Notes under the pieces: generated by a model
The model's database searches: none
Told to the model about the DNA's origin: nothing
Seen by the model: only the letters and a program-made list of their open reading frames with translations
Source: DAOTOJ01 sp035451285
Lineage (GTDB): Bacteria; Patescibacteriota; Minisyncoccia; UBA6257; Brennerbacteraceae
Reading direction: 5' to 3'
Assembly (NCBI GenBank): GCA_035451285.1
Contig: DAOTOJ010000007.1
Span: forward strand, 1 to 22,816
DNA length: 22,816 nucleotides
Program-made: the position numbers and the translations under genes
Shown here: piece after piece, positions 1 through 8,406 of the stretch
Layout: each line of letters opens with the position of its first letter
How positions within the stretch are numbered: position 1 is the stretch's first letter

Positions 1-4
1 ATTC

Positions 5-32
5 TTGACAAATAAAATTAGTTTGCTAAAAT
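5..32 (+). promoter_or_regulatory. Sigma70-type promoter of the M23 peptidase unit
   Basis: A perfect -35 box TTGACA (5-10) is followed after 16 bases by TAAAAT (27-32), which matches the -10 consensus at five of six positions. The predicted transcription start is near 38-40. The region before base 1 is not visible, so an upstream element cannot be judged. The same two boxes with the same spacing recur at 1265-1292. Confidence 0.6.
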
Positions 33-42
33 AAAAGATAGC

Positions 43-1188
43 TTGTGTACTAGATCTGGCAAACGGATTTTCAGTAACCCAAAGCTAACACTTAAAAATA
101 AAAGTTTAAATTTAGAAATCCGCGAGCTAAAAAATTATATTTTTAAAAAAATAACACCGCAACCAACTGGTGTTTTCCTATTTTTGAACAAAATAATCAA
201 AAATTATTATATTTTAGTTGTTGGTTTTACTGCTTTGGGGATTGTTTTTAGCAGCTTCTTATTAACAGATAAATTTTTGAAAGATTTTAAAAATGTTTTT
301 GGCGGCCCTTTTGATTCCAATGTAGTTTTAGCTCAAGAAATTATAAACCAAGAAATAGAAATTAATCCTAATTATATTGACAGTTTTTATTTGACTACTT
401 TTTCAGGATTAAAAACCTCTGTTTTTAATTATTCTAAGGATAAAATTGCTACTAGTTCAAAATTAGTTTTTTATAAAGTTGAAGAAGGGGATAATTTATC
501 TTCAATTGCTCAAAAATTTGGAATATCTACTGAGACTATAATTTGGGCCAACAATTTAAAAACTCAAACTATTAAACCAGGCGACCAGTTAATAATTTTA
601 CCAGTTTCTGGGTTATTATATGAAGCAAAACCAAATGACGATTTAATTTCAATTGCTAACAATTTTAAAGTTGAAGTAACTGAAATTATTAAAGCTAATA
701 ACTTGCAAGCTGATGCTAAAATAGCTTCAGGAGAGAAATTAATCATTCCTGGAGCGAAATTAGCTAAAATTAATTTTAATTCCGTAGCTTTAGCCCAAAC
801 CCAAAATAGTGGCGAAAGCACTAATAACAATCCTTTATCTTTGCAATTTCCAACCGTTGGAATAAACTGGGGCAAATTACATAATAGTAATGCAGTAGAT
901 ATTGCTAATTCTTGTGGAACTCCTGTTTATGCAGCTCATTCTGGATTTGTGTCAGAAGCTTTAGATAAAGGCTGGAATAATGGTTACGGTTCTTATTTAA
1001 AAATTTCAAATCAAAATGGAATTTCAACTTTGTACGCCCATTTATCAGCTTTGTTTATTTCAGAAGGGGCTTATGTGAATAAAGGAGATATTATTGGAAC
1101 AATTGGTAATACTGGAAAAGTTGATGGAGTGAGCGGTTGTCATTTACATTTTGAAGTTCATGGAACAGCTAACCCCTTTGCCAAATAA
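43..1188 (+). CDS. Membrane-anchored LysM-domain M23 metallopeptidase
   Basis: Predicted zinc endopeptidase of the lysostaphin/M23 family that cuts peptide cross-links in peptidoglycan outside the membrane. Residue numbers assume the TTG at 43. A hydrophobic segment at about 55-74 acts as signal or anchor. Two LysM repeats follow (about 143-190 and 192-238), which bind glycan, and then the M23 domain (about 272-378). The expected M23 motifs are present: HNSNAVD (H280, D286), YAH (H333) and HLHFE (H367, H369). The start is uncertain. TTG at 43 lies only a few bases after the predicted transcription start, and residues 1-47 use codons such as CGG and CGC that are rare later in the gene. TTG at 184 would give a protein beginning MNKIIKNYYILVV, a more normal signal-anchor start. 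Neither has a Shine-Dalgarno. The stop codon is directly followed by the ATG of the next gene. The family call is secure; the exact substrate is inferred. Confidence 0.85.
   Translation: MCTRSGKRIFSNPKLTLKNKSLNLEIRELKNYIFKKITPQPTGVFLFLNKIIKNYYILVVGFTALGIVFSSFLLTDKFLKDFKNVFGGPFDSNVVLAQEIINQEIEINPNYIDSFYLTTFSGLKTSVFNYSKDKIATSSKLVFYKVEEGDNLSSIAQKFGISTETIIWANNLKTQTIKPGDQLIILPVSGLLYEAKPNDDLISIANNFKVEVTEIIKANNLQADAKIASGEKLIIPGAKLAKINFNSVALAQTQNSGESTNNNPLSLQFPTVGINWGKLHNSNAVDIANSCGTPVYAAHSGFVSEALDKGWNNGYGSYLKISNQNGISTLYAHLSALFISEGAYVNKGDIIGTIGNTGKVDGVSGCHLHFEVHGTANPFAK
153..185 (+). other. Hairpin with T-rich tail in the peptidase 5' region
   Basis: AACACC (153-158) pairs with GGTGTT (169-174) around a 10-base loop, followed by a T-rich run to 185. 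It lies just before the alternative TTG start at 184, so it could be a weak attenuator or translation-controlling hairpin if the first 141 bases are leader rather than coding. The stem is only 6 bp, so this may be chance. Confidence 0.25.
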
Positions 1189-1422
1189 ATGAAAATACTT
1201 TTACAATCAAAAAACACAATTTATAATTTAGAAATAGAAAATTCAAGAAATTTATTAAGAGATCTTGACAATTTTCTAAAAAAGAATAAAATCTACAAAG
1301 CCAATATTAATAAATTAAGTTTTTATTCGCAAGATTCTTTTTTAAGAGAACAAATTTTAAAAGCTATTCAGAAAGGATTTGAGAGTGTGAAATTTTTTAA
1401 CTATCTAAAAAATAATAATTAA
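1189..1422 (+). CDS. Hypothetical 77-residue protein upstream of rpoB
   Basis: I do not recognise this protein. It is 77 residues long, rich in Lys, Asn, Leu and Phe, and has no signal peptide, membrane segment or cysteine. It looks like a small cytoplasmic alpha/beta protein: a short strand-like start (MKILLQSKN), a helix-like stretch around LLRDLDNFLKK, and another at about 53-67 (REQILKAIQKGF). The ATG follows the TAA stop of the peptidase with no gap, which suggests translational coupling and one transcript with it. A hairpin with a T-run comes right after its stop codon. A good promoter sequence lies inside the gene at 1265-1292, so part of its DNA may also serve rpoB. It could be a lineage-specific regulator or partner of the peptidase, but nothing in the sequence proves a function. 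Its reality as a gene rests on the full open frame and the tight coupling. Confidence 0.65.
   Translation: MKILLQSKNTIYNLEIENSRNLLRDLDNFLKKNKIYKANINKLSFYSQDSFLREQILKAIQKGFESVKFFNYLKNNN
1265..1292 (+). promoter_or_regulatory. Candidate rpoBC promoter inside the 77-residue gene
   Basis: TTGACA (1265-1270), 16 bases, TAAAAT (1287-1292): the same boxes and spacing as the promoter at 5-32. Transcription would start near 1299 and give a leader of about 170 bases before the rpoB ATG. It lies in coding DNA of an AT-rich genome, so a chance match is possible, but a perfect TTGACA with a five-of-six -10 is uncommon. Confidence 0.45.
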
Positions 1423-1427
1423 TTAAT

Positions 1428-1459
1428 TAATCTCTGGAAAAGAGAGATTATTTTATTTT
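1428..1459 (+). terminator. Intrinsic terminator or attenuator before rpoB
   Basis: TAATCTCT (1428-1435) pairs perfectly with AGAGATTA (1443-1450) around a 7-base loop, and TTTTATTTT follows at 1451-1459. It sits between the stop of the 77-residue gene and the rpoB ATG at 1469. It can end transcription of the peptidase unit. Because too little room is left for a promoter between it and rpoB, transcripts entering rpoB must pass through it, so it may work as an attenuator. Confidence 0.6.
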
Positions 1460-1468
1460 CAATAAGTT

Positions 1469-4400
1469 ATGCTTCAAAAAACAAAGGTTTTTTTAAACGA
1501 CCCCGGTGTCAAAGATTTTTTAGAGATTCCTCCTTTAAATCAAATTGTTTTCAATTCTTTTGAATGGTTTAAAAAGCAAGGTATTAAACAGGTTTTTGAA
1601 GAATATTCTCCAATTACCGATTATTTGAATAAAGAAATCGAAATCTATTTTAAAGATTATTATTTCGAAGAACCAAGAATTGATGAAGATGCAGCTAGGA
1701 AAAATAACCTAAGTTACGAAGCATCTTTTTATGTTAAAGTTCTTTTAGTTAATAAAACAACTGGTTCTAAGAAGGAACAAGAAATTTATTTTGGAGACCT
1801 TCCGGTTTTAACCTCTAAAGGAACATTTATTATCAATGGCATTGAAAGAGTTGTTATTTCTCAGCTTATCCGTTCAGCAGGTATTTTCTTTGTGCTTAAT
1901 AATCAAAGAGAAACACGAAAATATTTTGGCGCCAAACTTATCCCAACTAAAGGTTCGTGGTTTGAATTTGATACTGATTTATCAGGAACTATTGGGGTAA
2001 AAGTAGATAAACACCGCAGATTTTATGTCACTTCTTTATTAAGAATATTCGGTTTAGAAAATGACCAAGAAATTTTAAAAATTTTCGAAGATGTTGATAG
2101 CAAATATAAATTTATTGAAAAAACTTTAGCAAAAGATCCAGCTAAAGATCTAAAAAATTCATATTTAGAGGTTTATCGAAGATTAAAGCCGGGAGAATTA
2201 TTGGTTTTTGAAAATGCTTTTTCTTATATCGAGAATATTTTTAAAAATCCAGCACGTTATGATTTAGGAAATGTCGGAAGATTTAAATTTAATCAAAGAA
2301 TTTATCATAGAAACGAATCTCCTGATTATAGTAAAGAAGAAAGATTAATAAACCAACAAGATTTAATAGAAATTATTAAAGAAATTATCAGATTAAATAA
2401 TAGTTCTTTAAGCAAAGAAGACGATATCGACCATTTAGGCAATAGAAGAATAAGAGCAGTTGGAGAATTATTAGCAGATAGATTAAGAGTTGGAATGGCC
2501 AGAATTAAAAGAATTGCCCAAGATAAAATTTCAACTTTAGAAACATCTACTTTAACACCCTCTCAAGTTATCGTTCCTAAACCATTTGTGGATTCTTTAA
2601 AAAGTTTTTTAATGACTTCTCAACTAGCTCAGTTTATGGATCAAACTAATCCCTTAGCTCAATTAGAAAACAAAAGAACTATTTCTGGTACTGGCCCTGG
2701 AGGATTGAAAAGAAAAAGAGCCGGATTTGAAGCTCGGGACATTCACACTTCTCACTATGGAAGGATTTGTCCAGTTCAAACCCCAGAAGGACCAAACATT
2801 GGATTAGTTGTTAGATTTGCTGCTTATAGCAAACTAAATGAATTAGGATTTATAGAAACTCCATATATCAAAGTAAAAAACGGGAAAATTACCAAAGAAG
2901 TAGTTTATTTAGATGCTTATGAAGAAGAAGAACATTATATAGCTTCTGGTTTAACTAAATATGATAATAATTTAAATATTTTAGAAAATCAAATTAAAGC
3001 CAGACATAAAGGAGAAATGGTGGTTGTTGATAAAGAAGCTATTGACCTTATAGATGTTTCTCCTCGTCAACAGGTTTCAATAGCTGCCGGACTTATTCCA
3101 TTTTTAGAAAATACGGATATCAATAGGGCTATTCTTGGAGCGAATATGCAAAGACAAGCTGTGCCAACTATTATGCCCCAACAGCCTTTGGTTGGTACTG
3201 GCCTTGAAGAAATAGCTGCTCGCGACTCAGGACAAGTTATAATAGCTGAAGAAAATGGCGAAGTAACAAAATGTGATGCTTCTTCTATTACTATAAAGTA
3301 CGATAATGGTACCAAAAAACAATATCAATTAAGAAAATTTGAACAAACCAATCAGCATACTTGCATCAATCAAAGAGTAATTGTTAAAAAAGGTGAAAAA
3401 GTGAAAAAAGGACAAGTTATTGCTGATGGCGAAGCAACTAAAGACGGGGTTCTGTCATTAGGGCAGAATTTGACTGTCGCTTTTGTTTCTTGGGAGGGTT
3501 ATAATTTTGAAGATGCTATAATTCTTTCTGAAAAACTAGTAAAAAACGATATTTTTAGTTCAATTCATATTAATGATTATGTTTGCGATGTTAGAGAAAC
3601 AAGGCTTGGTCCGGAAATAACTACTCAAGATATTCCAGGAGTTGGAGAAGCTAGGCTTAAAGATTTAGACGCTGAAGGAATTATTCGAATAGGAGCTGAG
3701 GTAGAGGCTAATGATATTTTAGTTGGTAAAATTACTCCTCGAGGAGAAACAGAATTAACCCCTGAAGAAAAATTATTAAGAGCTATCTTTGGAGAAAAAG
3801 CTAAGGAAGTAAAAGATACCTCGCTTCGTTTAGAACACGGCAGAAAAGGAAGAGTAATAGGAATTAAAATTTTTTCAAGAGAAAATGGAGATAAACTACC
3901 AGCTGGAGTAATCAAACAAATTCATGTGCAAATTGCTGAATTAAGAAAAGTAATGGTTGGAGATAAATTAGCTGGGAGGCATGGAAACAAAGGTGTTATT
4001 TCAATCATTGTTCCAGAAGAAGATATGCCTTACCTTGAAGATGGTACTCCAGTGGATATTGTTTTAAATCCTTTAGGAATTATTTCTAGAATGAATCCTG
4101 GTCAAATTTTTGAAACTAGTTTAGGTTGGGCTGCTAAAAAAAATGGTTATCGGGCAATTACTCCTGTTTTTTCTGGAGCCAAAGAACAAGATGTAAAGCA
4201 AGAATTAAAAGCAGCGGGTTTGCCAGAAACTGGTCAAACCAAAGTTTATGATGGTAAAACAGGAGAATTAATAGGGGAGAATGTGACTATTGGCAGTATT
4301 TATATGATGAAACTTAATCATTTAGTTGAGGATAAAGTTCACGCCCGTTCTATTGGACCTTATTCTTTGATTACCCAACAACCCCTTGGAGGTAAAGCTC

Positions 4401-4681
4401 GTTTTGGAGGACAGCGTTTTGGAGAAATGGAAGTTTGGGGATTAGAGGGCTATGGAGCAGCTCATACTCTTCAGGAAATGTTGACTATCAAATCAGACGA
4501 TATTATGGGTAGATCAGCTACTTATATGTCTTTAATTAAAGGAGAAAAAATTGAAAAGCCAAATATTCCAGCATCTTTTGCAGTTTTAGTTAGCGAACTT
4601 AAAGGAATGGGATTCCAGGTAGAACTTAAAAATGTAAAATTTTTTAAAGATAAAAATAAAGACGAAGAAACTAATTCTTAA
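1469..4681 (+). CDS. rpoB: DNA-directed RNA polymerase subunit beta
   Basis: Beta subunit of the core RNA polymerase. It forms one side of the active-site cleft with beta-prime. At 1070 residues it is shorter than the Escherichia coli protein (1342), as expected without the large lineage-specific insertions. Clear landmarks are the N-terminal start LNDPGVKDFLEIPPLNQI, the rifampicin-site region at about 384-413, YGRICPVQTPEGPNIGL just after it, GDKLAGRHGNKGV in the catalytic half, and a C-terminal block with GGKARFGGQRFGEMEVW. The rifampicin-site residues matching E. coli H526, R529 and L533 are Asn401, Thr404 and Thr408. The ATG has no Shine-Dalgarno. It is followed after 8 bases by rpoC, so the two form an operon. 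Unlike in most bacteria, rplJ and rplL are not upstream. Identification is certain. Confidence 0.98.
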   Translation: MLQKTKVFLNDPGVKDFLEIPPLNQIVFNSFEWFKKQGIKQVFEEYSPITDYLNKEIEIYFKDYYFEEPRIDEDAARKNNLSYEASFYVKVLLVNKTTGSKKEQEIYFGDLPVLTSKGTFIINGIERVVISQLIRSAGIFFVLNNQRETRKYFGAKLIPTKGSWFEFDTDLSGTIGVKVDKHRRFYVTSLLRIFGLENDQEILKIFEDVDSKYKFIEKTLAKDPAKDLKNSYLEVYRRLKPGELLVFENAFSYIENIFKNPARYDLGNVGRFKFNQRIYHRNESPDYSKEERLINQQDLIEIIKEIIRLNNSSLSKEDDIDHLGNRRIRAVGELLADRLRVGMARIKRIAQDKISTLETSTLTPSQVIVPKPFVDSLKSFLMTSQLAQFMDQTNPLAQLENKRTISGTGPGGLKRKRAGFEARDIHTSHYGRICPVQTPEGPNIGLVVRFAAYSKLNELGFIETPYIKVKNGKITKEVVYLDAYEEEEHYIASGLTKYDNNLNILENQIKARHKGEMVVVDKEAIDLIDVSPRQQVSIAAGLIPFLENTDINRAILGANMQRQAVPTIMPQQPLVGTGLEEIAARDSGQVIIAEENGEVTKCDASSITIKYDNGTKKQYQLRKFEQTNQHTCINQRVIVKKGEKVKKGQVIADGEATKDGVLSLGQNLTVAFVSWEGYNFEDAIILSEKLVKNDIFSSIHINDYVCDVRETRLGPEITTQDIPGVGEARLKDLDAEGIIRIGAEVEANDILVGKITPRGETELTPEEKLLRAIFGEKAKEVKDTSLRLEHGRKGRVIGIKIFSRENGDKLPAGVIKQIHVQIAELRKVMVGDKLAGRHGNKGVISIIVPEEDMPYLEDGTPVDIVLNPLGIISRMNPGQIFETSLGWAAKKNGYRAITPVFSGAKEQDVKQELKAAGLPETGQTKVYDGKTGELIGENVTIGSIYMMKLNHLVEDKVHARSIGPYSLITQQPLGGKARFGGQRFGEMEVWGLEGYGAAHTLQEMLTIKSDDIMGRSATYMSLIKGEKIEKPNIPASFAVLVSELKGMGFQVELKNVKFFKDKNKDEETNS

Positions 4682-4689
4682 ATAAAATT

Positions 4690-7600
4690 ATGAAACAAAC
4701 CAAGGAAAAAACTACAGATCGAAACGATTCTTCAATAAATTCTAATAATAAATTAGAACTTTTGAACGTTTATGATTTTGAAGCAATTAAAATAAAGCTT
4801 GCTTCCAGCGAGGAAATTTTATCTTGGTCTTATGGAGAAGTAACTAAACCAGAAACTATCAATTATCGAACCCAAAAACCAGAAAAAGATGGTTTGTTTT
4901 CAGAAAGAATATTTGGTCCAACCAAAGATTATGAATGTTATTGTGGTAAGTATAAAAAAATTAGATATAAAGGAATTATTTGTGATCGTTGCGGGGTTGA
5001 GGTTACTAGATCAATAGTCAGGCGCGAAAGAATGGGGCATATAGTTTTAGCAAGTCCCTGCGTTCATATTTGGTTTTTAAGAGGGGTGCCTTCAAGAATT
5101 GGTTTGCTTTTGGATTTACCACTCCAGCAATTAGAAAAAGTTATTTACTACACAAATTATATTATTACTAGAGTTGACGAAGAAGAAAAGAAAAAAACTT
5201 TCGAAAAATTAGAAAAAGAATACAATGAAAAATTAAAAGCAATTAAAAAAAATAAAAGAGAGCAAGAAGAATTAGAATTAAAAGAAAATTTTACTAAAAC
5301 CAAAGAAGAAATTTCGGCTCTTCAGCCTAAAAAAATTATTTCCGAAATTGAATATCAATATTTAGCAATGAGATATGGTCAAGTTTTTGATGCCGAGACT
5401 GGTTCTGAGCCGATTATTGATTTACTAAAGAAGATAGATTTAAAAGCTACCTATAAAGAACTTACTTCTGGGAAAGTTAGAGCTAAAAAACAACTTACTA
5501 AAAAAGAGTTACAAAAACTAAAATTAGTTAAAAATCTTTTAAAATCTAAAGTAAAGCCAGAATCAATGTTTTTTACAGTTTTACCAGTGATTCCACCGGA
5601 TTTAAGACCAATGGTTCAATTAGACGGTGGCCGTTATGCTTCTTCGGATTTAAATGATTTATATCGCAGAATTATTAATAGAAACAATCGATTAAAAAGA
5701 TTAATAGAATTAAATTCCCCCGAAGTAATTATCAGAAATGAGAAGAGAATGCTTCAAGAAGCAGTTGATGCCTTAATAGACAATTCTATGAAGCGTTCCC
5801 AAAGTTCTTCAAAAGCAATAGGTTCTAATAGGCGTCCTTTGAAGTCATTAGCTGATGCCCTAAAGGGTAAACAAGGCATTTTTAGGCAAAATTTATTAGG
5901 TAAAAGAGTTGATTACTCTGGTAGATCAGTAATTGTGACTGGGCCAAAATTGAAATTATTTCAATGTGGCTTGCCAAAAACAATAGCTTTAGAATTATTT
6001 AAACCATTAGTAGCTAGGGAATTAATTAATACTACTGGTTCGGCAATTAATATTAAAGAAGCTTTAAGGAAAATTAATGATTTAGAAACAGAGGTATGGG
6101 AAGTTTTAGATAAAGTTATTAAAGATAAATACGTTTTATTAAATAGGGCGCCTACTCTTCATAGATTATCAATTCAGGCTTTTCAACCAGTTTTGACAGA
6201 AAGCTTAGCTATTGAGATTCCTTCTTTTGTTTGCGCAGCATTCAATGCTGATTTTGATGGTGATCAAATGGCTGTTCATTTGCCTTTGTCGCAAGAAGCC
6301 CAAGACGAAGCTCAAAATATTATGGTTTCTAGAAAAAATATTTTAAAACCTTCTTCAGGAGAAATAATTGCTCGACCCTCAAAAGATAGCTTACTTGGCC
6401 TTTATTGGCTTACCAAGATATTTAATGGTAAAAAAGGAGAAGGTTGGTATTTCCCAAATTTTGAAGAAGCAATTTATGCTTATGACCAAAAAATAATTGA
6501 TTTACAAGCAAAAATTTATATTTTAGTTGATAAACAAAACCAAAAATTAAAAGAAATATCGTCAAAATATTTAGAAACTTCAGTCGGCAGGATTATTTTA
6601 AATACTTCTTTTCCAGATGAAGTCCCGTTTTATAATATAGAAATTACTAAAAAGACAATTGATCCAATGCTAGCTAGTTGTTTAGAAATAGTTGGTTCTG
6701 AAAATATGTATCTGATTTTAGATAATTTAAAAGATTTGGGTTATAAATATTCCCTAAAATCAGGATTGTCATTTGGCATAGAAGATTTAGTTGTTCCTTC
6801 AAAAAGAAACGAAATTATTAGTGAAGCAAAAAGGAAAATTGAATTGGTTAACAATCAATTTAGTGAAGGTTTAATTTCCGAAAAAGAAAGAAAGGATAGA
6901 GTTATTAGTTTATGGACTGAAGCTGAAAATCTTTTGAAAAAAGAAGTTCTAAGTGATATTCCAGAAGATGGTCCAATTTATTCTTTTATTTCTTCAGGGG
7001 CTAGAGGAAATGCCGACCAATTAAAACAGATGAATACCATGAAGGGTTTAGTTGTTTCTCCATCCGGTGAAACTATCGAAATTCCAATTGAATCTTATTA
7101 TAAAGTAGGATTAAGTCCCTTAGAGTATTTCTTAGCAGCTCATGGTGCAAGAAAGGGATTCGTAGATACGGCTTTAAGAACAGCCGAAGCTGGTTATCTT
7201 ACTAGACGTTTGGTTGATGTTGCTCAAGATTTATTAATAACTGAAGAAGATTGTCACGATGAAATAGGTAGAGTTGTAACTAGAAAGTCGTCTAACGAAA
7301 TTGATGATGATTTTGGGAATAGAATTTTAGGAAGAACGGTTTTAGAAGATATTAAAATAAACGGCAAAGTAATAATAAAAAAAGGAGAAATAGTTAATAG
7401 AAAAATTGCTAATTTAATAGAAAAAAGCGATATTTCTAAAGTTAGAATTAGATCAGTAGTTGCTTGTAGAACAAGGGGTGGTATTTGCCAAAAATGTTTT
7501 GGATATGATTTGGGACGAGAACAATTGGTTGAAATTGGTACAGCGGTTGGAATAGTAGCGGCTCAATCAATTGGAGAATTGGGAACTCAACTTACTTTGA

Positions 7601-8406
7601 GAACTTTTCATGCTGGAGGAGCGGCAACTTCTAGTGATATTACTCAGGGTTTGCCACGAGTTGAAGAAATTTTTGAGCTTCATTCATTAAAAGCTAAAGG
7701 AGAAATTGCCAAAAGAAATGGTATAGTTGAAGAGATTATTGAAAAAGATGACCAAAAAATTATTTTAATAAGGGCTACTGAAAAATTAAAAGCTAAACCA
7801 AGAAAAAGATCTAAAAAAGTAATTGATGAGTTTGTTGATGAGTATCGCGTTCCTGTAACTTTTGGAGTTTTAGTTAAAAAGGGTCAGACTGTTAGAAAAG
7901 GACAAAGATTAACTGAGGGAAGCTTAGATATTAAAGAAATTTTAAATATTTTAGGAAAACGCGCAGCTGAAGAATATATTATTAAAGAAATAAAGAAGAT
8001 TTATAATTTATATAATGGCAGTAATTCAATAAATGATAAATATGTTGAGGTGATTGTTAAAAAAATGTTTTCTAAGGTTAAAGTCAAAGCTCCTGGAGAT
8101 TCAGAATTCATTCCTAATGAATTAATTGAGAGAACGGTTTATTTTGAAACCAACGAGAAATTAAAAAAGGAACACAAGAAACCTATTAAAGCTTCAACGG
8201 TTATAAATGGAATAAAAAGAATAGCTTTACTTGCCCCTGGATTTTTGTCAGCAGCTTCGTTTATTGAGACTTCAAGAGTTTTAATTGATGCTGTCTTAGA
8301 AGGTAGAGAAGATTCTCTTTCAGGATTAAAAGAAAATGTAATAATTGGTAAGCTTATTCCAGCTGGAACTGGGTTCAAAAGAAACAAAAACAAAAACACT
8401 AATTAA
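4690..8406 (+). CDS. rpoC: DNA-directed RNA polymerase subunit beta-prime
   Basis: Catalytic subunit of RNA polymerase, 1238 residues. The N-terminal zinc site is intact (C83, C85, C98, C101). The metal-binding loop NADFDGDQM supplies the three catalytic Asp residues (D521, D523, D525). The bridge helix (GARKGFVDTALRTAEAGYL) and trigger loop (from about 954, AAQSIGELGTQLTLRTFHAG) are intact, as is the second zinc site (C855, C926, C933, C936). A Lys/Glu-rich, probably coiled-coil stretch at about 161-222 is longer than in E. coli or Bacillus. The C-terminus has the usual ETSRVLIDAVLEGR block. It is translated from an ATG 8 bases after rpoB without a Shine-Dalgarno. Its TAA stop overlaps the stop codon of the opposing glyS gene. 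Confidence 0.98.
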   Translation: MKQTKEKTTDRNDSSINSNNKLELLNVYDFEAIKIKLASSEEILSWSYGEVTKPETINYRTQKPEKDGLFSERIFGPTKDYECYCGKYKKIRYKGIICDRCGVEVTRSIVRRERMGHIVLASPCVHIWFLRGVPSRIGLLLDLPLQQLEKVIYYTNYIITRVDEEEKKKTFEKLEKEYNEKLKAIKKNKREQEELELKENFTKTKEEISALQPKKIISEIEYQYLAMRYGQVFDAETGSEPIIDLLKKIDLKATYKELTSGKVRAKKQLTKKELQKLKLVKNLLKSKVKPESMFFTVLPVIPPDLRPMVQLDGGRYASSDLNDLYRRIINRNNRLKRLIELNSPEVIIRNEKRMLQEAVDALIDNSMKRSQSSSKAIGSNRRPLKSLADALKGKQGIFRQNLLGKRVDYSGRSVIVTGPKLKLFQCGLPKTIALELFKPLVARELINTTGSAINIKEALRKINDLETEVWEVLDKVIKDKYVLLNRAPTLHRLSIQAFQPVLTESLAIEIPSFVCAAFNADFDGDQMAVHLPLSQEAQDEAQNIMVSRKNILKPSSGEIIARPSKDSLLGLYWLTKIFNGKKGEGWYFPNFEEAIYAYDQKIIDLQAKIYILVDKQNQKLKEISSKYLETSVGRIILNTSFPDEVPFYNIEITKKTIDPMLASCLEIVGSENMYLILDNLKDLGYKYSLKSGLSFGIEDLVVPSKRNEIISEAKRKIELVNNQFSEGLISEKERKDRVISLWTEAENLLKKEVLSDIPEDGPIYSFISSGARGNADQLKQMNTMKGLVVSPSGETIEIPIESYYKVGLSPLEYFLAAHGARKGFVDTALRTAEAGYLTRRLVDVAQDLLITEEDCHDEIGRVVTRKSSNEIDDDFGNRILGRTVLEDIKINGKVIIKKGEIVNRKIANLIEKSDISKVRIRSVVACRTRGGICQKCFGYDLGREQLVEIGTAVGIVAAQSIGELGTQLTLRTFHAGGAATSSDITQGLPRVEEIFELHSLKAKGEIAKRNGIVEEIIEKDDQKIILIRATEKLKAKPRKRSKKVIDEFVDEYRVPVTFGVLVKKGQTVRKGQRLTEGSLDIKEILNILGKRAAEEYIIKEIKKIYNLYNGSNSINDKYVEVIVKKMFSKVKVKAPGDSEFIPNELIERTVYFETNEKLKKEHKKPIKASTVINGIKRIALLAPGFLSAASFIETSRVLIDAVLEGREDSLSGLKENVIIGKLIPAGTGFKRNKNKNTN

